A stretch of DNA of 64,000 nucleotides from Anaerocolumna sp047777345. GTDB lineage: Bacteria; Bacillota; Clostridia; Lachnospirales; Lachnospiraceae. Below are positions 50,833-59,607 of this stretch, piece by piece (position 1 is the first letter of the stretch; every line of letters begins with the position of its first letter). Under the pieces are notes generated by a model. It worked only from the letters and a program-made list of their open reading frames with translations, was not told where the DNA came from and did not search any database. The position numbers and the translations under genes were made by a program. Location of the stretch: the NCBI GenBank assembly GCA_047777345.1, contig JBKEEJ010000008.1:62001-126000 (forward strand). Reading direction: 5' to 3'.

Positions 50833-50985
50833 ATGAGTGAAAAAATTTATACTACAATGAAATCAGTTGGAGTCGGTAATCTGGTCATGGGTATTTTGCT
50901 TATCGTTGCGGGTATTGCAGGCGGAATTATTATGATTGTCAGTGGCGGCAGATTACTGAAGAAAAAATCAGAAATTTTATTTTAA
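50833..50985 (+). CDS. 50-residue single-span membrane protein
   Basis: The frame MSEKIYTTMKSVGVGNLVMG then ILLIVAGIAGGIIMIVSGGR and LLKKKSEILF starts behind GAGAGGA, 29 bases after pyrE. One glycine-rich membrane helix (about residues 14-37) is followed by a basic tail. I recall very similar short proteins in other Lachnospiraceae. The role is unknown. A terminator follows it, so it is probably the last gene of the pyr operon. Confidence 0.7.
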   Translation: MSEKIYTTMKSVGVGNLVMGILLIVAGIAGGIIMIVSGGRLLKKKSEILF

Positions 50986-51014
50986 TCAAATAACTTTTTT
51001 TTATCCTTCTTTGG

Positions 51015-51080
51015 ACTGTTGCAGGTTAGGAGAAAACATTTTATACCCACTTCGTTTTCATCCCTTTGCAACAGTTTTTT
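51015..51080 (+). terminator. Terminator after the pyrKDE operon
   Basis: ACTGTTGCA (51015..51023) pairs with TGCAACAGT (51067..51075), and six T follow. The rest of the gap up to 51334 holds a TGTAAA/TTTACA palindrome (51138..51156) and a two-codon frame, ATGATGTAG, at 51261 behind AAAGGTGG. Confidence 0.7.
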
Positions 51081-51334
51081 CATTTTTATTTTGTTTGGGA
51101 AGTTCGGAACATTATGTAAAAATAGACTAGAAAAAAATGTAAATTTCTACTTTACAAGACAAAAAAAATCATATATTATAAATATATCTTAAAATCTATT
51201 TTCTCTTTGATCTCCAATTCATTTTATTTATCCCAATCAATAATAACGAAAGGTGGTTATATGATGTAGTTCGTTTTTTGTCAGGTCGTTTATTCATTTA
51301 TTGTTTTATTGATAAAGAAGGGGAGTATAAATTT

Positions 51335-52201
51335 ATGAAAATTTCATTCTGGACCAGTGGCCGAGAGGGCAGCGGTGTGACAAGTAATTTAGCTTGTATC
51401 AGTATTGCGCTGTCTATGGAATACTCTTATAAATCCGTACTTATCGAGAATCACTATCAGAAAAACAAACTAGGGAGTATGCTAAAATATCAGTGGGTAA
51501 ATTATACAGAAAAAGAGGAGGATTATGGATTTAAACATATAGGTATTGATTATATTATGCAGCGGTTTGCCAACAAAAGGCACCATAACAAATTTGCACA
51601 AGATTTAATCAATTCGGATTATAAGCCGGCCCAAATAATTGAGGAAGCGTCTTTGGAAATACTGGATCATACTTTATATTACATACCGGTAAATTACCAG
51701 TTTAATCAGCAAACTTTCGATTACAATCTCTATTATAATATTAAAGAGATCATGGATGCCACGGAAAACTTTGCTGACTTTACATTCATTGACACATCAA
51801 ACCAAAACAGTCTCAGTTCAAAAATTATTCTTGACGAAGCCGATTTAGTTGTCGTTAATTTAGTTCAAAATTCCACTATGATTCAATATTTCTTTGACAA
51901 TTATAAATCCATCTTCGACAAATGCGTATTCTTAATCAGTAATTACAATAAAAAATCCAGTCTCAATCTTAATAAAATATCAAAAATCCACTCAATCAAC
52001 AAACTTATGATTGCTGCAATTCCATACAATATCGAATATCAGGAGGCGGTGTCACGGGGAACCGTCGTTGAATTTATTGCCCGCAATTATAAATGCAGCC
52101 GGAAAAATCCCAATTATTCCTTTATCAGAAGTGTGAAAAAAGCAACTGCCATGATTATGATGGCGGCTTCCAATATTAGCAGGAAGGAGGACAGTCTTTG
52201 A
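51335..52201 (+). CDS. CpaE/MinD-like protein 1 with degenerate P-loop
   Basis: A 288-residue protein with the fold pattern of the MinD/ParA/CpaE family. ISFWTSGREGSGVTSNLACI stands where the deviant Walker A (K-G-G-x-G-K-T/S) should be, but both lysines are missing. ENFADFTFIDTSNQNSL is the Walker B-like strand, and ADLVVVNLVQNSTMI the next. In Tad systems CpaE helps place the pilus machine at a site in the cell. ATG at 51335 follows GGGGAG at nine bases. It opens the gene run and overlaps the next gene by four bases. Confidence 0.7.
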   Translation: MKISFWTSGREGSGVTSNLACISIALSMEYSYKSVLIENHYQKNKLGSMLKYQWVNYTEKEEDYGFKHIGIDYIMQRFANKRHHNKFAQDLINSDYKPAQIIEEASLEILDHTLYYIPVNYQFNQQTFDYNLYYNIKEIMDATENFADFTFIDTSNQNSLSSKIILDEADLVVVNLVQNSTMIQYFFDNYKSIFDKCVFLISNYNKKSSLNLNKISKIHSINKLMIAAIPYNIEYQEAVSRGTVVEFIARNYKCSRKNPNYSFIRSVKKATAMIMMAASNISRKEDSL

Positions 52202-53154
52202 GAAGAAGACTTAAAAGGTCCACCAGGGGACATATTATGGTCTTACTATTTTGTTTCATTATTATGGGTGGAGCTTTTTTGACAGCATTTATTGTTGTCA
52301 CAAAAGATTTAAAAAAGAATTATCAAAATCAGATTGCCACCCTGTCCCGGGAAATGGATATGAAAAAAGTATATGTATATCAGGCAAAAAGTGATATTAA
52401 AGCAGGAAGTAAGCTGACAAAAGATATGGTTTCTTATACCAGGGTTTTATCCGAACAGCCACAGGCTAACTTTATGACGGAAAGTGACTTAGGAAAAGTT
52501 TTATTAATTGATATTAAGCGAGGGACAGAAGTATTAAAATCCATGCTTACGGAGGATTTGGCGGATAATACCTTAAGAGAAGTGGAATTTCAAGAATTTT
52601 TATTAAGCAGCAATCTGAAAGAAAATGATTCTGTGGATATTCGAATCCTTTATCCCAACGGGGAAAACTATGTGGTTTTAAGTAAAAAATCAACAAAGAA
52701 TTTGGATTTGGAAAACTTAAGATGCTTTATGTGGCTTAATTCTGAGGAAATATTAAGAATATCCGGTGCCATTGTGGACTGTTATCTGAATGAAGGAACC
52801 ATACTTTATACCGTAAAATATATTAATCCCCGGATACAAGAGGCTTCCCATATTACTTATACGCCAAATGCCAATGTGTTAAAGCTGATGCGGGAAGATC
52901 CCAATATAGTTAAGAAAGCATCGGATACAATAAGCGAAAACCTTCGTCAGGAACTGGAAAACCGGCTTGCACAATTTTACAGTACCTATGGCGACGAAGC
53001 ATCCTGGAACAATTCGATTGCCTCAGCATATAGCCGTGTACAAAAGAAAACAAATGACTTATCCGGTGATGAAAATAATTCTGTTGCCACGGACAATGAC
53101 TCAAAAACCGGTCAAACAGGTGAAAATGAGGAGGAAATATATTATGTCGACTAA
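52198..53154 (+). CDS. SAF-domain protein, CpaB/RcpC-like
   Basis: A 318-residue membrane-anchored protein. One helix (about residues 14-32, VLLFCFIIMGGAFLTAFIVV) is followed by a coiled part and a SAF domain (VYVYQAKSDIKAGSKLTKDM, then LGKVLLIDIKRGTEVLKSML), as in CpaB/RcpC, which is periplasmic or outer-wall part of Tad machines. A tail of acidic and Asn/Ser-rich residues ends it. TTG at 52198, overlapping the previous stop (TTGA), lies after AGGAAGGAGG. It should sit outside the membrane around the pilus path. Confidence 0.75.
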   Translation: MRRRLKRSTRGHIMVLLFCFIIMGGAFLTAFIVVTKDLKKNYQNQIATLSREMDMKKVYVYQAKSDIKAGSKLTKDMVSYTRVLSEQPQANFMTESDLGKVLLIDIKRGTEVLKSMLTEDLADNTLREVEFQEFLLSSNLKENDSVDIRILYPNGENYVVLSKKSTKNLDLENLRCFMWLNSEEILRISGAIVDCYLNEGTILYTVKYINPRIQEASHITYTPNANVLKLMREDPNIVKKASDTISENLRQELENRLAQFYSTYGDEASWNNSIASAYSRVQKKTNDLSGDENNSVATDNDSKTGQTGENEEEIYYVD

Positions 53155-53794
53155 TGCTTGTATCATAGGATTTCTGGGAATTGAGGCTTATGACATTATC
53201 CTGTATTTATCTAAGCTTTTATCCGGTCTGGATAAGAAAATACTTCTGATGGATAATTCGGAATCTGGTGCCCTTACCTGTTGTATTCCAATTCCCGCAA
53301 CTTTGAACCCAAAATTTACACCAATCAGTTGTGGTGATATGGACTTTGTCAGGGAGAGAAAAGTTGCTGAGTATAAGGAAAAATATGAATATATCCTGAT
53401 GGATTTTGGCTTTAGAATCAACCATGAAGATTTAAATACCTGTTCTTATCTTTTTTTAATTTGTGACAGGCAGCAGCACAATATAGAAAGGCTTAGAAAT
53501 TTAAAAGCAGAAACAGAAGTTTATGTTATCCTGAGAGATATTGTTAATTTTAAGGTAAAGGATTATATTCTCAATAATCTGGCAGAAAAGATTCATATAA
53601 AGGACTGCTATTGCCTGTATAGGGATGAAATTGACAAGGAATACATGTTAGGCCTGCAATATGGCAATCAAATTGCGTTAAAAAAATTATCTGCCCAGTT
53701 TAACTATGTTCTGAATCAGATTTTTACAAAGGTTCTTCATTTTGAAAGGGTTGCGGTTGTAAAGGCATATAAGAAAGCGAAAAGAGGTGCATAA
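53144..53794 (+). CDS. CpaE-like paralogue 2 without Walker A
   Basis: A 216-residue soluble protein. ACIIGFLGIEAYDIILYLSK then KKILLMDNSESGALTCCI and YEYILMDFGFRINHEDLNTC and SYLFLICDRQQHNIERLRNL follow the strand order of MinD-like ATPases, but the loop where ATP would bind has no Gly-rich or Lys motif at all. It is probably a pseudo-ATPase. ATG 53144 follows GAGGAGG and overlaps the SAF gene by 11 bases. The closest role I can suggest is an assembly partner of proteins 1 and 3. Confidence 0.55.
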   Translation: MSTNACIIGFLGIEAYDIILYLSKLLSGLDKKILLMDNSESGALTCCIPIPATLNPKFTPISCGDMDFVRERKVAEYKEKYEYILMDFGFRINHEDLNTCSYLFLICDRQQHNIERLRNLKAETEVYVILRDIVNFKVKDYILNNLAEKIHIKDCYCLYRDEIDKEYMLGLQYGNQIALKKLSAQFNYVLNQIFTKVLHFERVAVVKAYKKAKRGA

Positions 53795-53795
53795 G

Positions 53796-54593
53796 TTGAT
53801 TACAGCGTTTTGGAGCCCAACTTCGGGACAGTCCGGTACAACCAGCAATATGCTTGCCATTGCCATTATGTCCTCTGTTTTGCTGCAAAAAAGAATTTTA
53901 ATAATGCATAATCATTATTCCGATTACAGCCTGGAAAAAGCTCTTATCGGTAAGAATACCAGTCAGAGCCTGTTTGAGGGCATTGGGATAGATTCCATGC
54001 TTCGAAACAGTAAAATACCGGATTTAAGCGAAAGTACCATTGTAAATTCAGTTATTTCTCTTTTCAATGACAGGATTCATGTATTACCGGGTACCACAAA
54101 AGAATATAAAGAACAGTTTGAAGCTGAAATGAAAAGGAGTGCGCCGGCCATACTGGATTCGGTTAATCACTGTTATGATCTGGTATTTGTGGATTTAACT
54201 TCCGGATATGGAGTATTGTCCGAGACTTTTCTTAAGATGGCTGATTTTATTGTGGTAAATTTATCTCAGAATTTAAACTCTATTGACTATTACTTTTCCA
54301 AATATCATTTTCCCCAGGAGAAAACCATCTATCTTTTTGGCAAATATGAAAAAAGCTCCAGGTATAATCTGAAAAATTTGGAAAGAACCTACCGCTGTAT
54401 CAGAAAGAAATCTGCGGTTATTCCCTATAATGTTCAGTTTATGGATTATGTTCAGGACGGAAAACTAATCCAATTTGTTCTTAAGAATCTGGCCGGCTCA
54501 AAGAATGAGGAAAATCAGTATTTCATCAAAAAACTGGGGGAGGCGGCAGAACTTTTGACAGGTTTCCTTATGAAAGCAGGTGATATAAGTTGA
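53796..54593 (+). CDS. CpaE/MinD-like protein 3 with degenerate P-loop
   Basis: A 265-residue paralogue of the protein at 51335. ITAFWSPTSGQSGTTSNMLA replaces the deviant Walker A, again without the signature lysines; CYDLVFVDLTSGYGVLSETF and ADFIVVNLSQNLNSIDYYFS match the same strands, and both end with an A-A-I/V-I-P-Y-N-(I/V)-x-(Y/F) element. TTG at 53796 is chosen, since AGAGG precedes it; it lies two bases after the previous stop and its end overlaps the next start by four. Two similar plus one reduced paralogue in one operon suggests a hetero-assembly. Confidence 0.7.
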   Translation: MITAFWSPTSGQSGTTSNMLAIAIMSSVLLQKRILIMHNHYSDYSLEKALIGKNTSQSLFEGIGIDSMLRNSKIPDLSESTIVNSVISLFNDRIHVLPGTTKEYKEQFEAEMKRSAPAILDSVNHCYDLVFVDLTSGYGVLSETFLKMADFIVVNLSQNLNSIDYYFSKYHFPQEKTIYLFGKYEKSSRYNLKNLERTYRCIRKKSAVIPYNVQFMDYVQDGKLIQFVLKNLAGSKNEENQYFIKKLGEAAELLTGFLMKAGDIS

Positions 54594-56419
54594 TTTTAAA
54601 TACTGTTCTCATTCTTCTGCTTTTAGCTGTCGGGCTTTTAATCTTATATGGCTTGGGCCGTGGGGATAAATATTACCCAGAGGACAATATGGAGAAAAAA
54701 AGTATTGCCTATCTGGTCTGCGAGGTAAGAAATACTTTTGAAAGTATTTTAAGCAAAAATGTTTATGACCTGAATCTTAATAAAACGGAAACCGAAAAAA
54801 GAGAAAAAATCAAAAACCTTATCAGAAAAAATTTAAGAAACTGCAGTTTTGGAGACATGGGAGCGAAAGAATACATTAAGGATTATATTAAGGAGATTCT
54901 TACGAAAAATCTGGGTGTGACGGAAGAAAACATTAATGACTACATCCCTTTTCATAACGGTTTTCTGCTTTCCATGCAGGATAAATTTGAAATCATTTTA
55001 TATATTTATAAAAAGCAGTATAAATATAATGCCCTTACCATGCTTATTGATTCCTACCAGTTGGATAAGCCCAAATCAGACGGAATCCACGAACACTATG
55101 AGATAACGGGTCCGGAAATAGAACAGATTTATCAGATGGAATGTCACAATCTATCTTTTTATGATAAACTGGAAGTTTTGGCACAGAGGGTCTATCAGTT
55201 ATACAAAGGCTTTGGTGCCATAGACGAGATAAGGGATATGAAAATTGACGGGGTTTCTGGTGGCATTTCAGGTTTACCGGATGGTTTTTATAAATATGAG
55301 CCGGAAACTTCGGATATGGCGGAAAACCTGGATAAAAGGCGGAATGAAAACGTTAGTTCCTATAACAGTATCTGGATTTTCTTTCGGGGAAAAAACATTC
55401 ACCTGTCATTTTTAGGGTTTGGGTCTCAAAAGGAACTGATTCGGGTATGTAAAAATATATATCGTTACGGCAGTCCGGGACAGTTAAGCGAAGCAAAAGG
55501 GTACATTGCCAATGATATGAAAGATGGTTCCAGAGTTGTTACCTTCCGACCACCCTTTTCTGACCGGTGGGCCTTTTTTGTCAGAAAACATGACAGTATC
55601 CTGGATATGAACATACGCAATATTATTACCGATGAGGGATGCGAGGACCTGATTAATATTTTAAGATGGATGATAAGAGGATGCCTTGTTATAGTAATAA
55701 CCGGAGAAATGGGAAGCGGAAAAACAACTTTATTAAAACTATTAATACAGTTTATCCGAAGAACCTTTACCCTTCGTATACATGAGCAGATTTTTGAATT
55801 AAACTTAAGTCGGGTATATCCGGATTTTAACATACTTACCCTTCGGGAAACGGAGACAATAACGGGGCAGGACGCCCTGGATATAATGAAAAAAACCGAC
55901 GGCACGGTTATTATACTGGGGGAAGTGGCTACCCATATAGCGGCAAACTGGCTGGTTGAAACTTCCCAGATATCCAAGATGACGTTGTGTTCTCATCATG
56001 CCCAGACCACGGAGGATCTTATTGATTACTTAAAAATATCCCAACTTATGGCAGGAGGTTTTAGCAACGAACTGCTGGCAGAAGAGCAGGTGGTAAAGGC
56101 AATTCATATTGATATTCATATGGAGAATAAAGGAGGACACCGATATATTTCCAGAATAACCGAAATTGTTCCGGTCCATGACAGCGATTATCCTTCCGAA
56201 TTAAAACCTGCCGCAATTGAATATTTTAAAAGAAATACGGACAGGAAAGCGTATAAGACAGCAGATATCGTAACTTTTGAAAACGGGCGTTATGTAGTAA
56301 AAAATGCTTTCAGCCCCAGGACAGAAAGGCGTTTGCAAATGAATTTAAATCCGGAGGAATTTAAGGAGTTTAAAAATTTTTTTTACAAGGTAGAAACAGG
56401 AGGAAATATTTATGAATAA
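54590..56419 (+). CDS. CpaF/TadA-type secretion ATPase with N-terminal membrane helix
   Basis: A 609-residue ATPase. The Walker A motif is intact, VIVITGEMGSGKTTLLKLLI near residues 367-386; TVIILGEVATHIAANWL is the Walker B region; and LCSHHAQTTEDLIDYL holds conserved His. Unlike standard TadA, it begins with a hydrophobic helix (residues 3-21) and a long N-terminal region of some 250 residues, so it is longer by about 150 residues than usual. TTG 54590 overlaps the previous stop. It should power pilus assembly on the cytoplasmic face, held to the membrane by its own anchor. Confidence 0.85.
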   Translation: MILNTVLILLLLAVGLLILYGLGRGDKYYPEDNMEKKSIAYLVCEVRNTFESILSKNVYDLNLNKTETEKREKIKNLIRKNLRNCSFGDMGAKEYIKDYIKEILTKNLGVTEENINDYIPFHNGFLLSMQDKFEIILYIYKKQYKYNALTMLIDSYQLDKPKSDGIHEHYEITGPEIEQIYQMECHNLSFYDKLEVLAQRVYQLYKGFGAIDEIRDMKIDGVSGGISGLPDGFYKYEPETSDMAENLDKRRNENVSSYNSIWIFFRGKNIHLSFLGFGSQKELIRVCKNIYRYGSPGQLSEAKGYIANDMKDGSRVVTFRPPFSDRWAFFVRKHDSILDMNIRNIITDEGCEDLINILRWMIRGCLVIVITGEMGSGKTTLLKLLIQFIRRTFTLRIHEQIFELNLSRVYPDFNILTLRETETITGQDALDIMKKTDGTVIILGEVATHIAANWLVETSQISKMTLCSHHAQTTEDLIDYLKISQLMAGGFSNELLAEEQVVKAIHIDIHMENKGGHRYISRITEIVPVHDSDYPSELKPAAIEYFKRNTDRKAYKTADIVTFENGRYVVKNAFSPRTERRLQMNLNPEEFKEFKNFFYKVETGGNIYE

Positions 56420-58433
56420 CAGGCAAATGATTCAAATACTGACTTTCCTATTATTCCTGTTTCTGGGAATTCAGGTATTTCTCATATTTAAGTTAAAAAA
56501 GCATCAGGAAGAGAAGCAAAAATATTCTATTTTTTTAAAGGATAATAAAAAAGCTGGCATAGATTATTTAAGAATAACTTATGAATTCTTAAGGCAGTGG
56601 TTTGTAACCCGAAGATATGTCAGTAAAATATCCAGGTATTATGAAATATATGCTCCGGGAGATTCTATTAAAATAGCCCATTATACCATGTACCTTATTA
56701 TAAAGTCCGTAATTCTGGATTTGCTCCTTATTATATTTTTCCTGGCAAAGGGCCCCTCCCTATACTGGGAAATACTGACCTTATCTTATATTTATATTAT
56801 TCATCATCAAATTGTTTTGGAAACTGCTCAAAAAAATGAAATGAAATTGCTAAAACAATTGGATAAGTTGCTTGGTGATGTCCGGCATAATTATCAGTAT
56901 CATGGTATGATTCAGGAAGCCATCTATGATTCTATAGAAAGGGCACCCTATCCTATAAAATTGCATGCGGAAAACATTTGTAATATTTTAGACTCTGAAG
57001 ATATGGAAGAAGAGGTCAGTAAGTATAAGGAAAGTGCGCCAAACCGGTTTTTAATTGTTTTCTTATCCTTATGTGTTATGATGATAAAGTTTGGCGATAA
57101 AAAGGTTGACGATCAGTCCTTGTTTTTAACAAATATAAGATATTTAAAGCAGGAAATTAATACGGAAATTCTAAAAAGGGAAAAAATAAAACATCTCTTT
57201 TCCGGACTTATATTTGTATGTGTAACACCAATTCTTTTTCTAAAAGGGATTGAAAGCTGGGCTGTTAACAGTTTGCCGGAAATGATCAGTTATTACAGAG
57301 GTCCATTTGGAATTCTGACTATGGTTTTTATATTTTTTACTACCTTTCTTTCTTATCATCTGATAAACCAAATGAAAGAAGGGTATAAGCAGGAGAAAAA
57401 GGAGCATATTATTCTGAATCAGTTGGAAAAATTTCCGTTTATTCGCAGATTACTTGCCAATGTGGTTCATAAACATTTTGGAAAAGCCGGAAAGCTTCAG
57501 AATCTGATCCGGCAAACCGGAGAATCCATAACGGTAAATCAGTTTATTCTAAAAAGTTCTCTTTGCAGCATACTAACTTTCTTTGTCTGTATCTTAATAT
57601 CCGTTACCATTCATCACAATAATAAAATCCAGTTGTTAACCAATATGAACAACATTAATTACTTAAGCTCATCCATACCGGAAAACCAGGTGGAAAATAT
57701 GAAGGAGGTAATAAAAAGATATGCAAATCAATACAAAGACAATAAAATCCAAAAAGATGTGATTGAGAAAAAACTGCTGAACGAAGGAGCGCTGAAAAGC
57801 AAGCAGCTTTTGACTTTAAGTACAGAGGAAATCATAAGGCGCATTAACCGGTATCGTAACGAATACTACCGGTGGTACGAACTGCTTCTTGCATTTCTTC
57901 TTTCTGCTGCTGCCAGCCAGATTCCTTATCTGAATCTGTTGTTTTTAAAGAAACTAAGACAGATGAATATGGAAGACGAAGTGATTCAGTTTCATTCTAT
58001 TATACTTATGTTAATGCATTTTGAGCGAATGACCATAGAAACTGTACTGGTTTGGCTTGAAAATTTTGCAGATATATTTAAACAATCCATTCAGGAATGT
58101 ATCAACGATTTACAATCTGGCGATTTGGAAGTGCTGGAAGAATTAAAGCGAAAGGAACCCTATGAACCATTTGTAAAGCTTATCGAAAATCTTCAGATTA
58201 GTGACAGAATCGGTATCAGTAAAGCTTTTGATGAAATAGCGGTGGAACGATTCCACTATCTGGAAAAGCGAAAACTGGAAAATGAAATTTATATTAATGA
58301 CAGGGCCCTTCTTGGCAAAGTAATTGCCTTCCTTCCCTTTATTATGACTGTGGGCTTATATCTGATTATTCCCTTTATCGTGGAAGGACTGAAACAATAC
58401 ACAGTCTATATAGAACAGATGAAGAATATTTAA
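56412..58433 (+). CDS. Fused TadB-TadC-like membrane platform protein
   Basis: A 673-residue membrane protein. Hydrophobic spans lie near residues 6-26, 88-107, 112-130, 264-282, 297-317, 386-405, 490-512 and 634-655. They surround two cytoplasmic helical parts (LLKQLDKLLGDVRHNYQYHG and EDEVIQFHSIILMLMHFERM) that match the T2SSF/GspF domains of TadB and TadC. In ordinary Tad loci these are two genes. The ATG overlaps the end of the ATPase gene by eight bases. It should be the inner-membrane platform for pilin assembly. Confidence 0.8.
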   Translation: MNNRQMIQILTFLLFLFLGIQVFLIFKLKKHQEEKQKYSIFLKDNKKAGIDYLRITYEFLRQWFVTRRYVSKISRYYEIYAPGDSIKIAHYTMYLIIKSVILDLLLIIFFLAKGPSLYWEILTLSYIYIIHHQIVLETAQKNEMKLLKQLDKLLGDVRHNYQYHGMIQEAIYDSIERAPYPIKLHAENICNILDSEDMEEEVSKYKESAPNRFLIVFLSLCVMMIKFGDKKVDDQSLFLTNIRYLKQEINTEILKREKIKHLFSGLIFVCVTPILFLKGIESWAVNSLPEMISYYRGPFGILTMVFIFFTTFLSYHLINQMKEGYKQEKKEHIILNQLEKFPFIRRLLANVVHKHFGKAGKLQNLIRQTGESITVNQFILKSSLCSILTFFVCILISVTIHHNNKIQLLTNMNNINYLSSSIPENQVENMKEVIKRYANQYKDNKIQKDVIEKKLLNEGALKSKQLLTLSTEEIIRRINRYRNEYYRWYELLLAFLLSAAASQIPYLNLLFLKKLRQMNMEDEVIQFHSIILMLMHFERMTIETVLVWLENFADIFKQSIQECINDLQSGDLEVLEELKRKEPYEPFVKLIENLQISDRIGISKAFDEIAVERFHYLEKRKLENEIYINDRALLGKVIAFLPFIMTVGLYLIIPFIVEGLKQYTVYIEQMKNI

Positions 58434-58535
58434 ATTCTAAAATTTGTGATTCCAAAATCTTAAAAAAACGGTATTTCTTGCATAAAGGCCGGATAAACAA
58501 CAATATTTTTAAAAGTCAAAAAACCATATAACAAC

Positions 58536-58554
58536 AATAGCTTAACGCTATTTT
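58536..58554 (+). terminator. Weak hairpin between platform gene and small-protein genes
   Basis: AATAGC (58536..58541) and GCTATT (58547..58552) with a five-base loop, followed by TTG. It could reduce or tune read-through into the small-protein genes, or be chance. Confidence 0.3.
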
Positions 58555-58616
58555 GAAAACATTGATAAAAATATTACTTATTAAATATGCCCATTATAAG
58601 AAAGGAGACAAAATAT

Positions 58617-59066
58617 ATGGATAATTCATTAAAAGGATTAATTTTGGCTGCAGGAGTTATTATAACATGTCTGGTTGTAGGACTCGGTTTTTATATCAGC
58701 AGGGAGGCCAGTGCAGCGGCTACCAACGGAACAGGACAAATCAGCAGAATGAATAAAGAGGTTATGGATTCAGATAAGGTTATGTATGACGGCCTGGATG
58801 TAACGGGAAGCGAAGTAATTAATGCGATAAATAAATATAAAAATGAAGATATTGCCATTAAAGTAAAAACCAAAAAGTCCACAGTTTATTATAATCGCAT
58901 TTTAAACAATGAAGATAAAGAATTGGGTAAAAAAAGCGATGCGTCAGTAAAGGATGCCCAAACCATAACCAGTGTATATTACATTAACCAGAGAGCCCAA
59001 TTTACCGGTCAAATATTGTGCGATGCTAATGATACTATTATTGGCATCTATTTTGAACAGCAATAA
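58617..59066 (+). CDS. Small pilin-like single-span protein 1
   Basis: A 149-residue protein. MDNSLKGLILAAGVIITCLV then VGLGFYISREASAAATN forms an N-terminal helix directly after a short basic start, as in pilins. A Gly precedes the helix, but the Glu that Flp prepilins have five residues after the cut is missing. The rest is a soluble domain with VYYNRILNNEDKELGKKSD and a single Cys near the end. AAAGGAG lies before ATG 58617, giving this gene the best ribosome site of the run, as expected for a major subunit. It is inferred to be the main pilin or a minor one. Confidence 0.55.
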   Translation: MDNSLKGLILAAGVIITCLVVGLGFYISREASAAATNGTGQISRMNKEVMDSDKVMYDGLDVTGSEVINAINKYKNEDIAIKVKTKKSTVYYNRILNNEDKELGKKSDASVKDAQTITSVYYINQRAQFTGQILCDANDTIIGIYFEQQ

Positions 59067-59068
59067 TT

Positions 59069-59449
59069 ATGCAGAACACAAGCAAATTATTGGAACTGTC
59101 GGCATATCTGGTTATGTTTTGTATGGCAGTTGCATTCTTGTTTTACTCTGACAGAACTTTTTCAAAAATTATATCATCTGTAAAAAATGACATAAGCAAA
59201 AATCATGTTCTATATGAAAATGACAGGACTTATGAAGAAGTTCAAAAGAAGCAGACGACTTATACCGAATTAATTACTTCGCTTTTGGGAGACTTGGACT
59301 ATGATGTTCAGATTAACGACATATTAATATGGAAAGAAAATTATAATTACAAAACCTTTGATTTTTCCATAATACCTGAAAGTAATTATATCAAAAACTA
59401 TCAATATGATTCCACTGGCAATATTGTTAAGGTAATTTATAAAAGTTAA
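59069..59449 (+). CDS. Small single-span protein 2 (pilin- or TadE-like)
   Basis: A 126-residue protein that starts two bases after the previous stop. LELSAYLVMFCMAVAFLFYS is an N-terminal membrane helix, followed by a short coiled part (SVKNDISKNHVLYENDRTYE) and a small outer domain. The helix and size match minor pilin or TadE-type proteins; no family can be named. It has no ribosome site of its own apart from bases within the prior gene, which suggests coupled translation. Confidence 0.5.
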   Translation: MQNTSKLLELSAYLVMFCMAVAFLFYSDRTFSKIISSVKNDISKNHVLYENDRTYEEVQKKQTTYTELITSLLGDLDYDVQINDILIWKENYNYKTFDFSIIPESNYIKNYQYDSTGNIVKVIYKS

Positions 59450-59607
59450 TGCATCAAAATAAGTTAATACATCAGAATCAACATAAAGAAACGGAAAAGA
59501 TGAATTGATAATGATACTAATTAGTAGAAAAAACTGGCATGGTAAAGTCATTTTAGAGAAATGTTCTGCCTGATTAAAACAGACAGTACGGAAAGAGGGA
59601 ATCCACA

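Noticed and set aside
53144..53794. A longer start for the second CpaE-like protein at 52967
   Set aside because: The extension lies wholly within the SAF gene in another frame, and the only good ribosome site (GAGGAGG) precedes 53144.
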